The notes beneath the pieces are model-generated. The model was not told where the DNA came from. It saw only the letters and a list, made by a program, of their open reading frames with translations, and ran no database searches. A stretch of 64,000 nucleotides of DNA from Haemophilus parainfluenzae (GTDB lineage Bacteria > Pseudomonadota > Gammaproteobacteria > Enterobacterales > Pasteurellaceae). The translations under genes and the position numbers were made by a program. Every line of letters starts with the position of its first letter. Positions within the stretch are counted from its first letter, which is position 1. Of the stretch, positions 38,660-48,696 are shown piece after piece. The stretch is taken from positions 1,612,001 through 1,676,000 of the forward strand of contig NZ_CP063121.1 in assembly GCF_014931415.1 (NCBI RefSeq), read 5' to 3'.

Positions 38660-39586
38660 ATGAGCCAAAAAATCTGGGTAACAGGCGATGCGGTTGTCGA
38701 TCTTATTCCTGACGGTGAAAATCATTATTTACGTTGTGCCGGTGGCGCCCCTGCAAATGTGGCTGTTGGCGTGGCACGATTAGGCAGCCCGAGTGCCTTT
38801 ATTGGTCGCGTAGGTAACGATCCCCTTGGCCAATTTATGCAAGACACCTTAAATGCGGAAAATGTGAATACACAACATATGATTTTAGATCCGCAACATC
38901 GTACCTCTACGGTTGTGGTTGGTTTAGATAATGGCGAACGCAGCTTTACCTTTATGGTAAACCCAAGTGCGGATCAGTTCCTACAAGCTAGCGATTTACC
39001 GCCTTTCCAACAAGGTGAATGGCTACATTGCTGCTCTATTGCGCTGATTAATAATCCATCTCGCGAAGCCACCTTTGAAGCAATTCGTCGTATTAAAGCT
39101 GCTGGTGGTTTCTTCTCTTTTGATCCAAATCTACGTGAATCACTTTGGTCAAGCTTAGAAGAAATGAAAACCGTGGTAATGGAAGCCGTTGCATTGGCTG
39201 ACGTATTGAAATTCTCTGAAGAAGAATTAACGCTTTTAACCAATACTGATAGCCTTGAAAAAGCCTTTGAAAAAGTGACTGCACTTTATCCTAAAAAATT
39301 GATTATTGTGACCTTAGGTAAAGATGGGGCACTCTATCACTTAGAAGGTAAGAAAGATGTGATTGCTGGAAAAGCCTTACAACCGATTGATACAACAGGT
39401 GCAGGCGATGCCTTCGTCGGCGGCCTGCTTGCGGGTCTTTCACAGCATCCAAACTGGAAAGAAAATGATGTGCTTGTACAAATTATCCGTCAAGCTAATG
39501 CCTGCGGAGCCCTTGCTACGACAGCGAAAGGGGCGATGTCTGCGCTACCAAATAAAGCACAATTAGCAGCGTTCCTAGCCAACTAA
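38660..39586 (+). CDS. scrK: PfkB-family fructokinase
   Basis: 308 residues, ribokinase/PfkB fold. N-terminal signature GGAPANVAVGVARLG (about 28-42). C-terminal anion-hole motif DTTGAGDAFVGG, with the catalytic base Asp near 255. Phosphorylates fructose at C6. Next to scrB, whose products are glucose-6-phosphate and fructose, so this kinase returns the fructose half to glycolysis; pgi lies nearby. AGAAGGAAAA precedes the start. Confidence 0.92.
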   Translation: MSQKIWVTGDAVVDLIPDGENHYLRCAGGAPANVAVGVARLGSPSAFIGRVGNDPLGQFMQDTLNAENVNTQHMILDPQHRTSTVVVGLDNGERSFTFMVNPSADQFLQASDLPPFQQGEWLHCCSIALINNPSREATFEAIRRIKAAGGFFSFDPNLRESLWSSLEEMKTVVMEAVALADVLKFSEEELTLLTNTDSLEKAFEKVTALYPKKLIIVTLGKDGALYHLEGKKDVIAGKALQPIDTTGAGDAFVGGLLAGLSQHPNWKENDVLVQIIRQANACGALATTAKGAMSALPNKAQLAAFLAN

Positions 39587-39591
39587 GGTTT

Positions 39592-39615
39592 AAAGGTGCA
39601 AATTATTGCACCTTT
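39592..39615 (+). terminator. Perfect hairpin between fructokinase and scrB
   Basis: AAAGGTGCAA and TTGCACCTTT around ATTA (10-bp stem). The U-tract is short and lies inside the stem, so this may be a weak terminator or an mRNA stabiliser setting the scrK:scrB ratio. Confidence 0.45.
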
Positions 39616-39650
39616 TACTTACCCGATCACATTAACGAGGCACGATCACG

Positions 39651-41108
39651 ATGATTATTTTCAATAATGGCAAATACAAAAGCATTCTAGCCGCAAAAAA
39701 AGGCGAGCTCGCAGAAATTGCTGAAACCGTACAAAAAGACAAAGATTTTCGACCAAACTATCATATTGCCCCACCAACTGGCTTAATGAATGATCCTAAT
39801 GGTCTGATTTTTGATGGTGAAAAGTATCATCTGTTCTACCAATGGTTTCCATTCGATGCAATTCACGGGATGAAACATTGGAAGCATTTAATCACGAAAG
39901 ATTTCCAACATTATCAATTGGCAGATGATCTCATTCCTTGCGAACTTTTTGAATCTCATGGATGCTATTCTGGTGGTGCTTTGAAAGTTGGTGATAAATT
40001 GGCCATGTTCTATACGGGCAATACCCGTCGCCCAAGTGATAATCAACGCGTGCCTTATCAAAATTTAGCGATTTTTGATCTTAATGGAAAATTGCTTAGC
40101 AAACGTCCATTAATTGAAAATGCACCAGAAGGTTATACAGAGCATGTTCGTGATCCTAAACCGTATTTTACTGAAGACGGAAAAATCCGTTTTATCTGTG
40201 GTGCACAGCGAGAAAACATCACGGGAACAGCCATTATTTTTGAAATGGACAATCTTGAAGATACGCCTCGTTTATTAGGTGAGCTTTCCTTGCCTGCTTT
40301 TGATAATAAAAACGTGTTTATGTGGGAATGCCCTGATCTATTGAAGCTCCGTGATAAAGATGTGTTTATTTGGTCACCACAGGGGAAAGAGCGTGAAGCA
40401 CATGAATTCCAAAATAATTATCATGCGACTTATGCTGTGGGGAAATTAACGGATTTAACCTTTGAAGCAGAATATATTAGCGAATTAGATCAGGGCTTTG
40501 ATTTCTACGCACCACAAACATTTGCTGGCTTAGATAACCAAACTCATGCCGTGCTTTTCGGTTGGATTGGTTTGCCAGATTTAACTTACCCAACAGATAA
40601 ATTTAAATGGCATTCTGCTTTAACCTTACCAAGAGAATTGCGCTTAGAAGGGACAAAAATTTATCAACATCCGATTGCTAAAATAGACGAAAATCTAACC
40701 GCACTTTCAGCGCTTCATCTCGATGAAAAAGCGGATATTGCTAATTTAGATCGTGCGTATCTTAAATTTGAGGCAAATAACCAAGCCTTTGACTTAACCT
40801 TCTTCCAAAATGAAAAAGGACAATCATTACGACTTTCTTATGAAAATAGCTTGGTTTGCTTAGATCGCAGTCAAAGCGAACAAACCGAATTAATGAAAAA
40901 ATTCGATACCAAACGCTTCTGCGAAGTTGAAAATCTACAAACTGTCGAAATTTTCTTTGATCGTTCAATTATTGAAATTTTCTTTAATCAGGGTGAAAAA
41001 GCAATGACATCAAGATTTTTCATTGAGAACAGAGAAAATACAATAAGCTGTAGCCATCCATTAGATTTAATGATTGGTTATTTACCTGCAATTCAATATG
41101 ACAAATAA
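39651..41108 (+). CDS. scrB: Sucrose-6-phosphate hydrolase (GH32)
   Basis: 485 residues, glycoside hydrolase family 32. Catalytic nucleophile in NDPNG (Asp48), RDP motif in HVRDPKPYF (near 165) and acid/base Glu in WECPD (near 227): all three are present. A C-terminal beta-sandwich follows. No signal peptide, so it is cytoplasmic, matching an intracellular phosphorylated substrate. GAGGCA lies before the start. An uptake core lies at 40698-40706. H. influenzae lacks this gene as I remember, which argues for a sucrose-fermenting species. Confidence 0.94.
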   Translation: MIIFNNGKYKSILAAKKGELAEIAETVQKDKDFRPNYHIAPPTGLMNDPNGLIFDGEKYHLFYQWFPFDAIHGMKHWKHLITKDFQHYQLADDLIPCELFESHGCYSGGALKVGDKLAMFYTGNTRRPSDNQRVPYQNLAIFDLNGKLLSKRPLIENAPEGYTEHVRDPKPYFTEDGKIRFICGAQRENITGTAIIFEMDNLEDTPRLLGELSLPAFDNKNVFMWECPDLLKLRDKDVFIWSPQGKEREAHEFQNNYHATYAVGKLTDLTFEAEYISELDQGFDFYAPQTFAGLDNQTHAVLFGWIGLPDLTYPTDKFKWHSALTLPRELRLEGTKIYQHPIAKIDENLTALSALHLDEKADIANLDRAYLKFEANNQAFDLTFFQNEKGQSLRLSYENSLVCLDRSQSEQTELMKKFDTKRFCEVENLQTVEIFFDRSIIEIFFNQGEKAMTSRFFIENRENTISCSHPLDLMIGYLPAIQYDK

Positions 41109-41111
41109 TCA

Positions 41112-41146
41112 ACTCAAGTGCGGTTAAAATTAACCGCACTTTTATT
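41112..41146 (+). terminator. Uptake-signal hairpin after scrB
   Basis: AAGTGCGGTTAA (from 41116) and TTAACCGCACTT with a T run; cores at 41116-41124 and 41133-41141. Confidence 0.8.
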
Positions 41147-41172
41147 TCCAACCATGTTCTCTTAATTAAGTA

Positions 41173-42351
41173 ATGACTATGTTTGTTCAACAACAAAACG
41201 CAACACCATCTAATCTTGTGGCGTTCAATTTTCTATTGATTGCCTTTTTAACGGGGATTGCCTCTGCCTTTCAAACGCCGACCTTGAGTTTATATCTCTC
41301 TCAAGAGATTCAAGTTTCACCTTTTTTTGTGGGCTTGTTCTATTCAGTTAATGCCATTATTGGCATTATCTTGAGCCAAATTCTCGCGAAATATTCTGAT
41401 AAGCAAGATGACCGTCGCAAAGTGATGATTGTTTGCTGTTTAATTGCTGTGCTTGGCTGTCTAATTTTTGCTTATAGCCGAAATTATTATGTGTTAATTA
41501 TTATCGGCACAACGCTATTAGGGCTAGGTTCATCCGCTAATCCGCAATCTTTTGCTTTAGCGCGAGAATATGCTGAAAGTAGTCATCGTGAAGCGGTGAT
41601 GTTCACCACAATTATGCGAACTCAAATCTCATTGGCTTGGATTGTTGGGCCACCGCTTTCTTTTTTTATTGCGTTAAACTGGGGCTTTGATTACATGTAT
41701 TTGGTGGCAGGTTCTGCCTTTTTACTGTGTGCAGGCGTCAGCAAATTATTGCCGAAAATTCCTCGTCAAAGTGCGGTTAAAAATCAAGAGATTTTAGACA
41801 ATACGCCACCAAGAAAAAGTGTGATTTACTTGTTCATCGCTAATCTATTGCTTTGGACCTGTAACAGCATGTATCTCATTAATATGCCATTATTTGTGAT
41901 TAATGAATTACATTTAAACAAAGAACTGGCGGGAACATTAATGGGGACGGCTGCGGGATTGGAAATTCCTGTAATGATATTTGCGGGCTATCTCACCCAA
42001 TACTTCAGTAAAAAACGCTTAATGATGATTGCTTTAGTTTCAGGGCTCGCCTTCTATTCAAGTTTATTATTCGCTGAGCAAACTTGGCAGCTCATCGGAT
42101 TGCAAATGCTTAATGCGATTTTTATCGGTATTACCGCTACCATTGGTATGGTGTATTTCCAAGACTTAATGCCCACTAAAATGGGCACTGCCACCACCTT
42201 ATTTAGTAATGCAGCAAAAAGTAGCTGGATTATTGGAGGGCCTATTGCGGGTATTATTGCGGAAATTTGGCATTACAACTCTGTTTTTTATGTCGCTGTG
42301 GCACTAATTTTTATCAGCGTAGGCTGTATGTGGAAAGTCAAATCAGTTTAA
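41173..42351 (+). CDS. SetA/SetB-like MFS sugar transporter
   Basis: 392 residues, 12 membrane segments. Resembles the sugar-efflux (SET) branch of the major facilitators by its N-terminus (FLTGIASAFQTPTLSLYLS), the loop KYSDKQDDRRKVM and GLGSSANPQSFALAREY. E. coli SetA/B export lactose, glucose and sugar analogues. Here it sits behind the sucrose genes, so it may handle glucose or fructose overflow, or be recruited for uptake; direction is not readable. The start may be Met1 or Met3. An uptake core lies at 41769-41777. Confidence 0.82.
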   Translation: MTMFVQQQNATPSNLVAFNFLLIAFLTGIASAFQTPTLSLYLSQEIQVSPFFVGLFYSVNAIIGIILSQILAKYSDKQDDRRKVMIVCCLIAVLGCLIFAYSRNYYVLIIIGTTLLGLGSSANPQSFALAREYAESSHREAVMFTTIMRTQISLAWIVGPPLSFFIALNWGFDYMYLVAGSAFLLCAGVSKLLPKIPRQSAVKNQEILDNTPPRKSVIYLFIANLLLWTCNSMYLINMPLFVINELHLNKELAGTLMGTAAGLEIPVMIFAGYLTQYFSKKRLMMIALVSGLAFYSSLLFAEQTWQLIGLQMLNAIFIGITATIGMVYFQDLMPTKMGTATTLFSNAAKSSWIIGGPIAGIIAEIWHYNSVFYVAVALIFISVGCMWKVKSV

Positions 42352-42358
42352 TGAAAAT

Positions 42359-42394
42359 AAAAAAGTGCGGTCAATTTTGACCGCTCTTTTTACT
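42359..42394. terminator. Bidirectional terminator between MFS gene and pgi
   Basis: GCGGTCAA-TT-TTGACCGC with A-rich and T-rich flanks; one exact uptake core (42363-42371), the other arm decayed. Confidence 0.8.
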
Positions 42395-42399
42395 TTATA

Positions 42400-44061
<1,662 letters not shown>

Positions 44062-44105
44062 TTAAAAATTGAATTCTTTACATTTTTGCTTTCTTGCAAA
44101 AACAA

Positions 44106-45188
44106 TTAATCGACATATTCTGTTATAACACGAGGGGTTAATTTTGTAATCAATTCATAGCTTAAAATACCACTGTATTTAGCTACCGTTTCAATTGGTA
44201 ATTCCTTACCCCATAAAATCACTTCATCACCGACTTTATCTTGGCTATCTGCGCCTAAATCGACCGTTAGCATATCCATCGAGACACGACCGACAATAGG
44301 AACAATACGACCATTTAGATAAACTGGCGTACCTTCTGGCACATCACGCGGATATCCATCACCGTATCCAATAGCGACAACACCAATTTTGGTATTTTTC
44401 GGACTGGTCCAAATGCCACCATAGCCAACAGGTTCACCTTTTTTATGTTCTCGCACCGCAAGCAATGAAGAAGTTAAGTTCATCACGGGGATTAAACCAA
44501 ATTCAGCGCCGACAGTATCCGTTGGTGAAATGCCGTACATAATAATCCCTGGTCGAATACAATCTAAATGTGCTTCAGGCCAGAATAAAATCCCGCCGGA
44601 TGCCGCAATGGTTCTTTCTCCAACTTTATCTTTTGTCGCTTGAAGAAAACGATCAAGCTGAACTTGAGTATAATCAGAATCTAGTTCATCAGCACGGCTA
44701 AAATGGCTGACAAAACCTAAGTGCGGTTGAATTTGAGGGAGTTTTTTCAGCTCTTGATAAAAATAGTCCACTTCATCAAGCGACACACCTAAACGGTGCA
44801 TCCCCGTATCAATCTTCAACCAGACTTTGATTGGACTTGGTACCACAGATCGTTTTAATGCTTCAAGTTGTTCACGGTTATGAACCACGGTTTCAATGTT
44901 ATTTACCGCAATAATCGGTAAATCTTTTTCATCAAAAAAGCCTTCTAGCAATAAGATCGGTTTAATAATACCGTTAGAGCGTAACGATAACGCCTCTTCT
45001 AAACGGGCCACTGCAAAGCAATCTACCATGCTTTCTAAAGCAGATGAAACAAATACCACACCATGACCATATGCGTTTGCTTTTACTACCGCAATAATTT
45101 TGCTGTGCGGTGCTTTTTCTTTAATAACTTGTAAATTATGTTTTAAGGCAAGCGAACTGATTTTCGCTGTTGCCGGTTTTACGTTCAT
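44106..45188 (-). CDS. alr: Alanine racemase
   Basis: 360 residues, PLP-dependent fold type III. The PLP Lys is in VVKANAYGHG (near 35), with the catalytic Tyr in the C-terminal domain around GYGDGYPR. Supplies D-alanine for peptidoglycan. dnaB ends 23 bp upstream, probably on the same transcript. An uptake core lies at 44719-44727. Confidence 0.96.
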   Translation of the reverse strand: MNVKPATAKISSLALKHNLQVIKEKAPHSKIIAVVKANAYGHGVVFVSSALESMVDCFAVARLEEALSLRSNGIIKPILLLEGFFDEKDLPIIAVNNIETVVHNREQLEALKRSVVPSPIKVWLKIDTGMHRLGVSLDEVDYFYQELKKLPQIQPHLGFVSHFSRADELDSDYTQVQLDRFLQATKDKVGERTIAASGGILFWPEAHLDCIRPGIIMYGISPTDTVGAEFGLIPVMNLTSSLLAVREHKKGEPVGYGGIWTSPKNTKIGVVAIGYGDGYPRDVPEGTPVYLNGRIVPIVGRVSMDMLTVDLGADSQDKVGDEVILWGKELPIETVAKYSGILSYELITKLTPRVITEYVD

Positions 45189-45211
45189 TTTTCTAATCCG
45201 TTCTATCTTGC

Positions 45212-46618
45212 CTAATAATCATCTCTGTATTCACGCTGTTCGGCAAGGTTATCAAAGCGTGAGAATTGACCGTTAAATGCTAAACGTACACGACCAATCG
45301 GACCGTTACGTTGTTTACCAATAATAATTTCAGCAACACCTTTATCTTCAGAATTATCGTTATACACTTCGTCACGATAAATAAACATAATCAAGTCAGC
45401 ATCCTGCTCAATAGAACCTGATTCACGCAAATCTGAGTTTACCGGACGTTTATCTGCACGTTGTTCCAACGTACGGTTAAGCTGGGAAAGTGCAATAACC
45501 GGGACTTCTAATTCTTTCGCTAATGCTTTTAAAGAACGGGAAATCTCGGCGATCTCTAAGGTACGGTTATCTGAAAATGCGGGTGCGCGCATTAATTGAA
45601 GGTAATCAACCATAATCATGCTCAATCCACCATTTTCGCGATACACACGACGTGCGCGAGAACGCAATTCTGTTGGAGTTAAACCTGATGAATCATCAAT
45701 ATAAAGATTATTTTTTTGCTTAAACATCCCAAACACGCTGGCAATTTTGCTCCATTCTGCCTCTTCCAAGTTTTGGCCTGTACGAATTTTGGTTTGGTCC
45801 ACGCGAGCTAGAGAGGCAATCATACGCATCATAATTTGTTCAGCAGGCATCTCTAAACTAAATACCAAGACAGGCTTATCACTTGCCATGGCCGCATTTT
45901 CACAAAGGTTCATTGCAAATGTGGTTTTACCCATGGAAGGACGTGCTGCCACAATGATGAGATCGGAAGGCTGTAAACCTGCTGTTTTCTTATCTAACTC
46001 AACAAAACCCGTTGTGACCCCTGTCACACCATTATGATTTTCAAGCTTACCTAAGGTTTCAATTCTAGCAATGGTGCTTTCCAATACGCTGAGCACATTT
46101 TGAGGCCCCTCTGTTGAAGAACTCCGTTTTTCAGCGATCGCAAATACTTCCCTTTCAGCTTCATCCAACACCATTTTGATGTCTTTGCCTTTAGGCGAAT
46201 AACTGTTTTCTGCAATACGATTCCCCACTGCAATAAGCTCACGCAAAATCGCTTTTTCACGTACGATTTCAGCATAAGCCAAAATATTAATAGCATTTGG
46301 GGTGTTATTAGAAAGATCAGCGAGATAAGCAAAACCGCCTACGGAATCACTAATGCCTTTGGCTTTAAGGGCTTGATCAAGGGTGATTAAATCAATCGGC
46401 GTTTGGTTACGCATTAATTCTTCCATAGTTTGGAAGATTGCTTTATGTGCAAAAGTGTAAAAATCCTCAGCAATGACTCTTTCAGCGATCCCATCCCAAT
46501 GCTGATTGCTCAGCATAATACCGCCAAGAACGGCTTGTTCAGCTTCAGTAGAATGAGGCGGGATGCTAACTTGTTCAGTTTTCTGATCGGAAGATTGGAT
46601 TTGTCGTTGTGATGCCAT
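45212..46618 (-). CDS. dnaB: Replicative DNA helicase DnaB
   Basis: 468 residues, hexameric 5'-3' helicase at the replication fork. An N-terminal primase-interacting domain (PHSTEAEQAVLGGIMLS) is followed by a RecA-like ATPase with Walker A ARPSMGKT near 228-235, Walker B MIMVDYLQLM and the C-terminal LRESGSIEQDADLI motif. No intein is present. First gene of dnaB-alr-pgi. Confidence 0.98.
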   Translation of the reverse strand: MASQRQIQSSDQKTEQVSIPPHSTEAEQAVLGGIMLSNQHWDGIAERVIAEDFYTFAHKAIFQTMEELMRNQTPIDLITLDQALKAKGISDSVGGFAYLADLSNNTPNAINILAYAEIVREKAILRELIAVGNRIAENSYSPKGKDIKMVLDEAEREVFAIAEKRSSSTEGPQNVLSVLESTIARIETLGKLENHNGVTGVTTGFVELDKKTAGLQPSDLIIVAARPSMGKTTFAMNLCENAAMASDKPVLVFSLEMPAEQIMMRMIASLARVDQTKIRTGQNLEEAEWSKIASVFGMFKQKNNLYIDDSSGLTPTELRSRARRVYRENGGLSMIMVDYLQLMRAPAFSDNRTLEIAEISRSLKALAKELEVPVIALSQLNRTLEQRADKRPVNSDLRESGSIEQDADLIMFIYRDEVYNDNSEDKGVAEIIIGKQRNGPIGRVRLAFNGQFSRFDNLAEQREYRDDY

Positions 46619-46718
46619 AAGGATTTCAATTTAAACTAAAAAACTGTGCTTATGATACCGCAAATATGAGGTGGTTTTAAGAAAAAAGTGCGGTCAATAT
46701 TTTCAATATTTTAGACAT

Positions 46719-46752
46719 AAAAAAACGGTGGAAAAATCCACCGCTTTTTTTC
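46719..46752. terminator. pyk terminator
   Basis: CGGTGGA-AAAA-TCCACCG flanked by A and T runs, usable in both directions. Confidence 0.88.
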
Positions 46753-46767
46753 ATTCAGGAATGTTGA

Positions 46768-48204
46768 TTATTCAACCGTTAAAGTACGACAAACGTTAGT
46801 TGTACCTTCTGATTCATCACCTTGTGTTAATAAAACAAGATCACCTGAAACTAAATAACCTTTTTCTTTTAATAGGTTAATCGCTGCTTTAGCACCTGCA
46901 GAGCTACGAGATTCACCATCAAAATGAACTGGTGTGACACCGCGGTACAATGCGCAACGGTTTAATGTTTCTTGAACACGAGAAAGTGCAAATATTGGTA
47001 AACCTGAGCTAATACGTGACATCAATAATGGTGTACGACCAGAGTGGCTTAATGTAATGATTGCTGCAATACCGCTTAAGTGGTTCGCTGCATACATCGC
47101 AGACATTGCTACAGATTCTTCAATATCTCTGAACTCACGATCTAAACGGTGATGAGAAACATTGATGCTAGGCATTTTTTCTGCACCTAAACATACGCGA
47201 GCCATTGTCGCTACAGTTTCAGCTGGATATTGACCTGCTGCAGTTTCTGCTGAAAGCATTACCGCATCAGTACCATCTAATACCGCATTTGCCACGTCCA
47301 TTACTTCTGCACGAGTTGGCATTGGGTTGCTGATCATTGACTCCATCATTTGAGTCGCAGTGATTACCGCACGGTTTAATTGACGTGAACGACGAATTAA
47401 TTTTTTCTGTACGCCAACTAATTCAGGGTCACCGATTTCAACACCTAAGTCACCACGCGCAACCATGATTACATCAGAAGCAAGGATGATATCGTCCATT
47501 GATGCATCATCAACGACAGTTTCAGCACGTTCAACTTTAGCAACGATTTTCGCTTCTAAACCTGCTTGTTTTGCTAACTCACGTGCATAGTTTAAGTCTG
47601 CACTTGAACGTGGGAAAGATACCGCTAAGTAATCTACACCGATACGAGCTGCAGTGATGATATCTGCTTTATCTTTTTCAGTTAATGCATCTGCAGATAA
47701 ACCACCACCTAATTTGTTGATCCCTTTATTGTTTGATAATGGACCACCAACAGTCACTTCAGTAAATACTTTTGCACCTTCAGTAGAAAGCACTTTTAAT
47801 TGAACACGGCCGTCATCTAATAAAAGAATATCGCCTGGCACAACATCTTGTGGAAGTGTTTTATAGTCTAAACCAACAGCTTCTTGATTACCTTCACCTT
47901 TTGGTAATTCCGCATCAAGAATAAATTTATCACCAACATTTAAGAAAATTTTGCCGTCTTTAAAAGTAGAAACACGAATTTTAGGACCTTGTAAGTCACC
48001 TAAAATTGCCACGGTTTTACCTAATTTTTTCGCGATCGCACGAACACGCTCAGCACGCTCAATATGATCATCTGGTGTACCGTGAGAAAAGTTCATACGC
48101 ACAACATTAGCGCCTGCTGCGATAATTTTTTCAAGATTGTTATCGCGGTCTGTAGCTGGACCCATTGTACATACAATCTTCGTTCTTCTTAATTTTCTAG
48201 ACAT
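46768..48204 (-). CDS. pyk: Pyruvate kinase
   Basis: 478 residues, PykA type by length. Barrel motifs [11 protein letters not shown] (near 38-48), [20 protein letters not shown] and [12 protein letters not shown] are intact, and a C-terminal allosteric domain is present. Final ATP-forming step of glycolysis. Has a strong promoter at 48286-48314. Confidence 0.97.
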   Translation of the reverse strand: MSRKLRRTKIVCTMGPATDRDNNLEKIIAAGANVVRMNFSHGTPDDHIERAERVRAIAKKLGKTVAILGDLQGPKIRVSTFKDGKIFLNVGDKFILDAELPKGEGNQEAVGLDYKTLPQDVVPGDILLLDDGRVQLKVLSTEGAKVFTEVTVGGPLSNNKGINKLGGGLSADALTEKDKADIITAARIGVDYLAVSFPRSSADLNYARELAKQAGLEAKIVAKVERAETVVDDASMDDIILASDVIMVARGDLGVEIGDPELVGVQKKLIRRSRQLNRAVITATQMMESMISNPMPTRAEVMDVANAVLDGTDAVMLSAETAAGQYPAETVATMARVCLGAEKMPSINVSHHRLDREFRDIEESVAMSAMYAANHLSGIAAIITLSHSGRTPLLMSRISSGLPIFALSRVQETLNRCALYRGVTPVHFDGESRSSAGAKAAINLLKEKGYLVSGDLVLLTQGDESEGTTNVCRTLTVE

Positions 48205-48285
48205 TATCTAAACTCCACAAATGGTTACAATTTTACTTAAAGCTTTTTTTAAATTTCGGCTCATCCGAGATAAAAAACGCTGCGC

Positions 48286-48314
48286 ATTATACGCTTAAAC
48301 CTGTACAAAATCAA
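48286..48314 (-). promoter_or_regulatory. pyk promoter
   Basis: Minus-strand TTGATT (48309-48314), 17-bp spacer and TATAAT (48286-48291), giving a leader of about 75 nt. Confidence 0.65.
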
Positions 48315-48389
48315 AATAACTACTGAGACTTTTTAAATCAGATTTTGGTTATTTTTTTAGCAGCTAAATTTAACTTAAAACAAATCCCC

Positions 48390-48418
48390 TTGTTTTCATC
48401 CTTAAAACTGTTTATCAT
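48390..48418 (+). promoter_or_regulatory. tRNA-Val promoter
   Basis: TTGTTT (48390-48395), 17-bp spacer and TATCAT (48413-48418), with the tRNA starting 17 bp later. Confidence 0.6.
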
Positions 48419-48434
48419 CTGCCACATCTTTTAC

Positions 48435-48511
48435 GCGACTATAGCTCAGTTGGTTAGAGCACCACCTTGACATGGTGGGGGTCACTGGTTCGAGTCCAGC
48501 TAGTCGCACCA
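48435..48511 (+). tRNA. tRNA-Val (anticodon GAC)
   Basis: 77-nt cloverleaf: acceptor GCGACTA/TAGTCGC, encoded ACCA end, D-arm AGCTCAGTTGGTTAGAGC, anticodon loop CTTGACA with GAC, and T-arm with GGTTCGAGTCC. Closely like E. coli valV/valW. Confidence 0.97.
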
Positions 48512-48517
48512 TATTAC

Positions 48518-48549
48518 AATCCCAAGCTTTTTAGCTTGGGATTTTTTCT
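48518..48549 (+). terminator. tRNA-Val terminator
   Basis: AATCCCAAGCT-TTTT-AGCTTGGGATT, 11-bp stem followed by TTTTCTTTTT. Confidence 0.9.
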
Positions 48550-48606
48550 TTTTATCTTATCCCCTGCTTAATTTAAATGATATTTTCTGAATAAATCGCA
48601 TAAGTA

Positions 48607-48652
48607 AATGAAAATAATTTGTATTGATTGACGTAAACGTTTTCGCTATACT
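48607..48652 (+). promoter_or_regulatory. TonB-receptor promoter with Fur-like and PurR-like sites
   Basis: TTGATT (48624-48629), 17-bp spacer and TATACT (48647-48652). AATGAAAATAATTTGTATT (48607-48625), just upstream, resembles a Fur box. The spacer is filled by ACGTAAACGTTTTCGC (48631-48646), which matches the PurR operator consensus at most positions (ANGCAANCGNTTNCNT; 9 of 11 fixed bases). Other LacI-family regulators share the AAACGTTT core. Confidence 0.5.
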
Positions 48653-48696
48653 GCAGCTCTTTTATTATCTATCGGGTTATATATCGGAAAACAATT

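Noticed and set aside
48205..48434. Another small RNA between pyk and tRNA-Val
   Set aside because: The region is explained by the pyk leader and promoter and the tRNA promoter; no independent promoter-terminator pair was seen.
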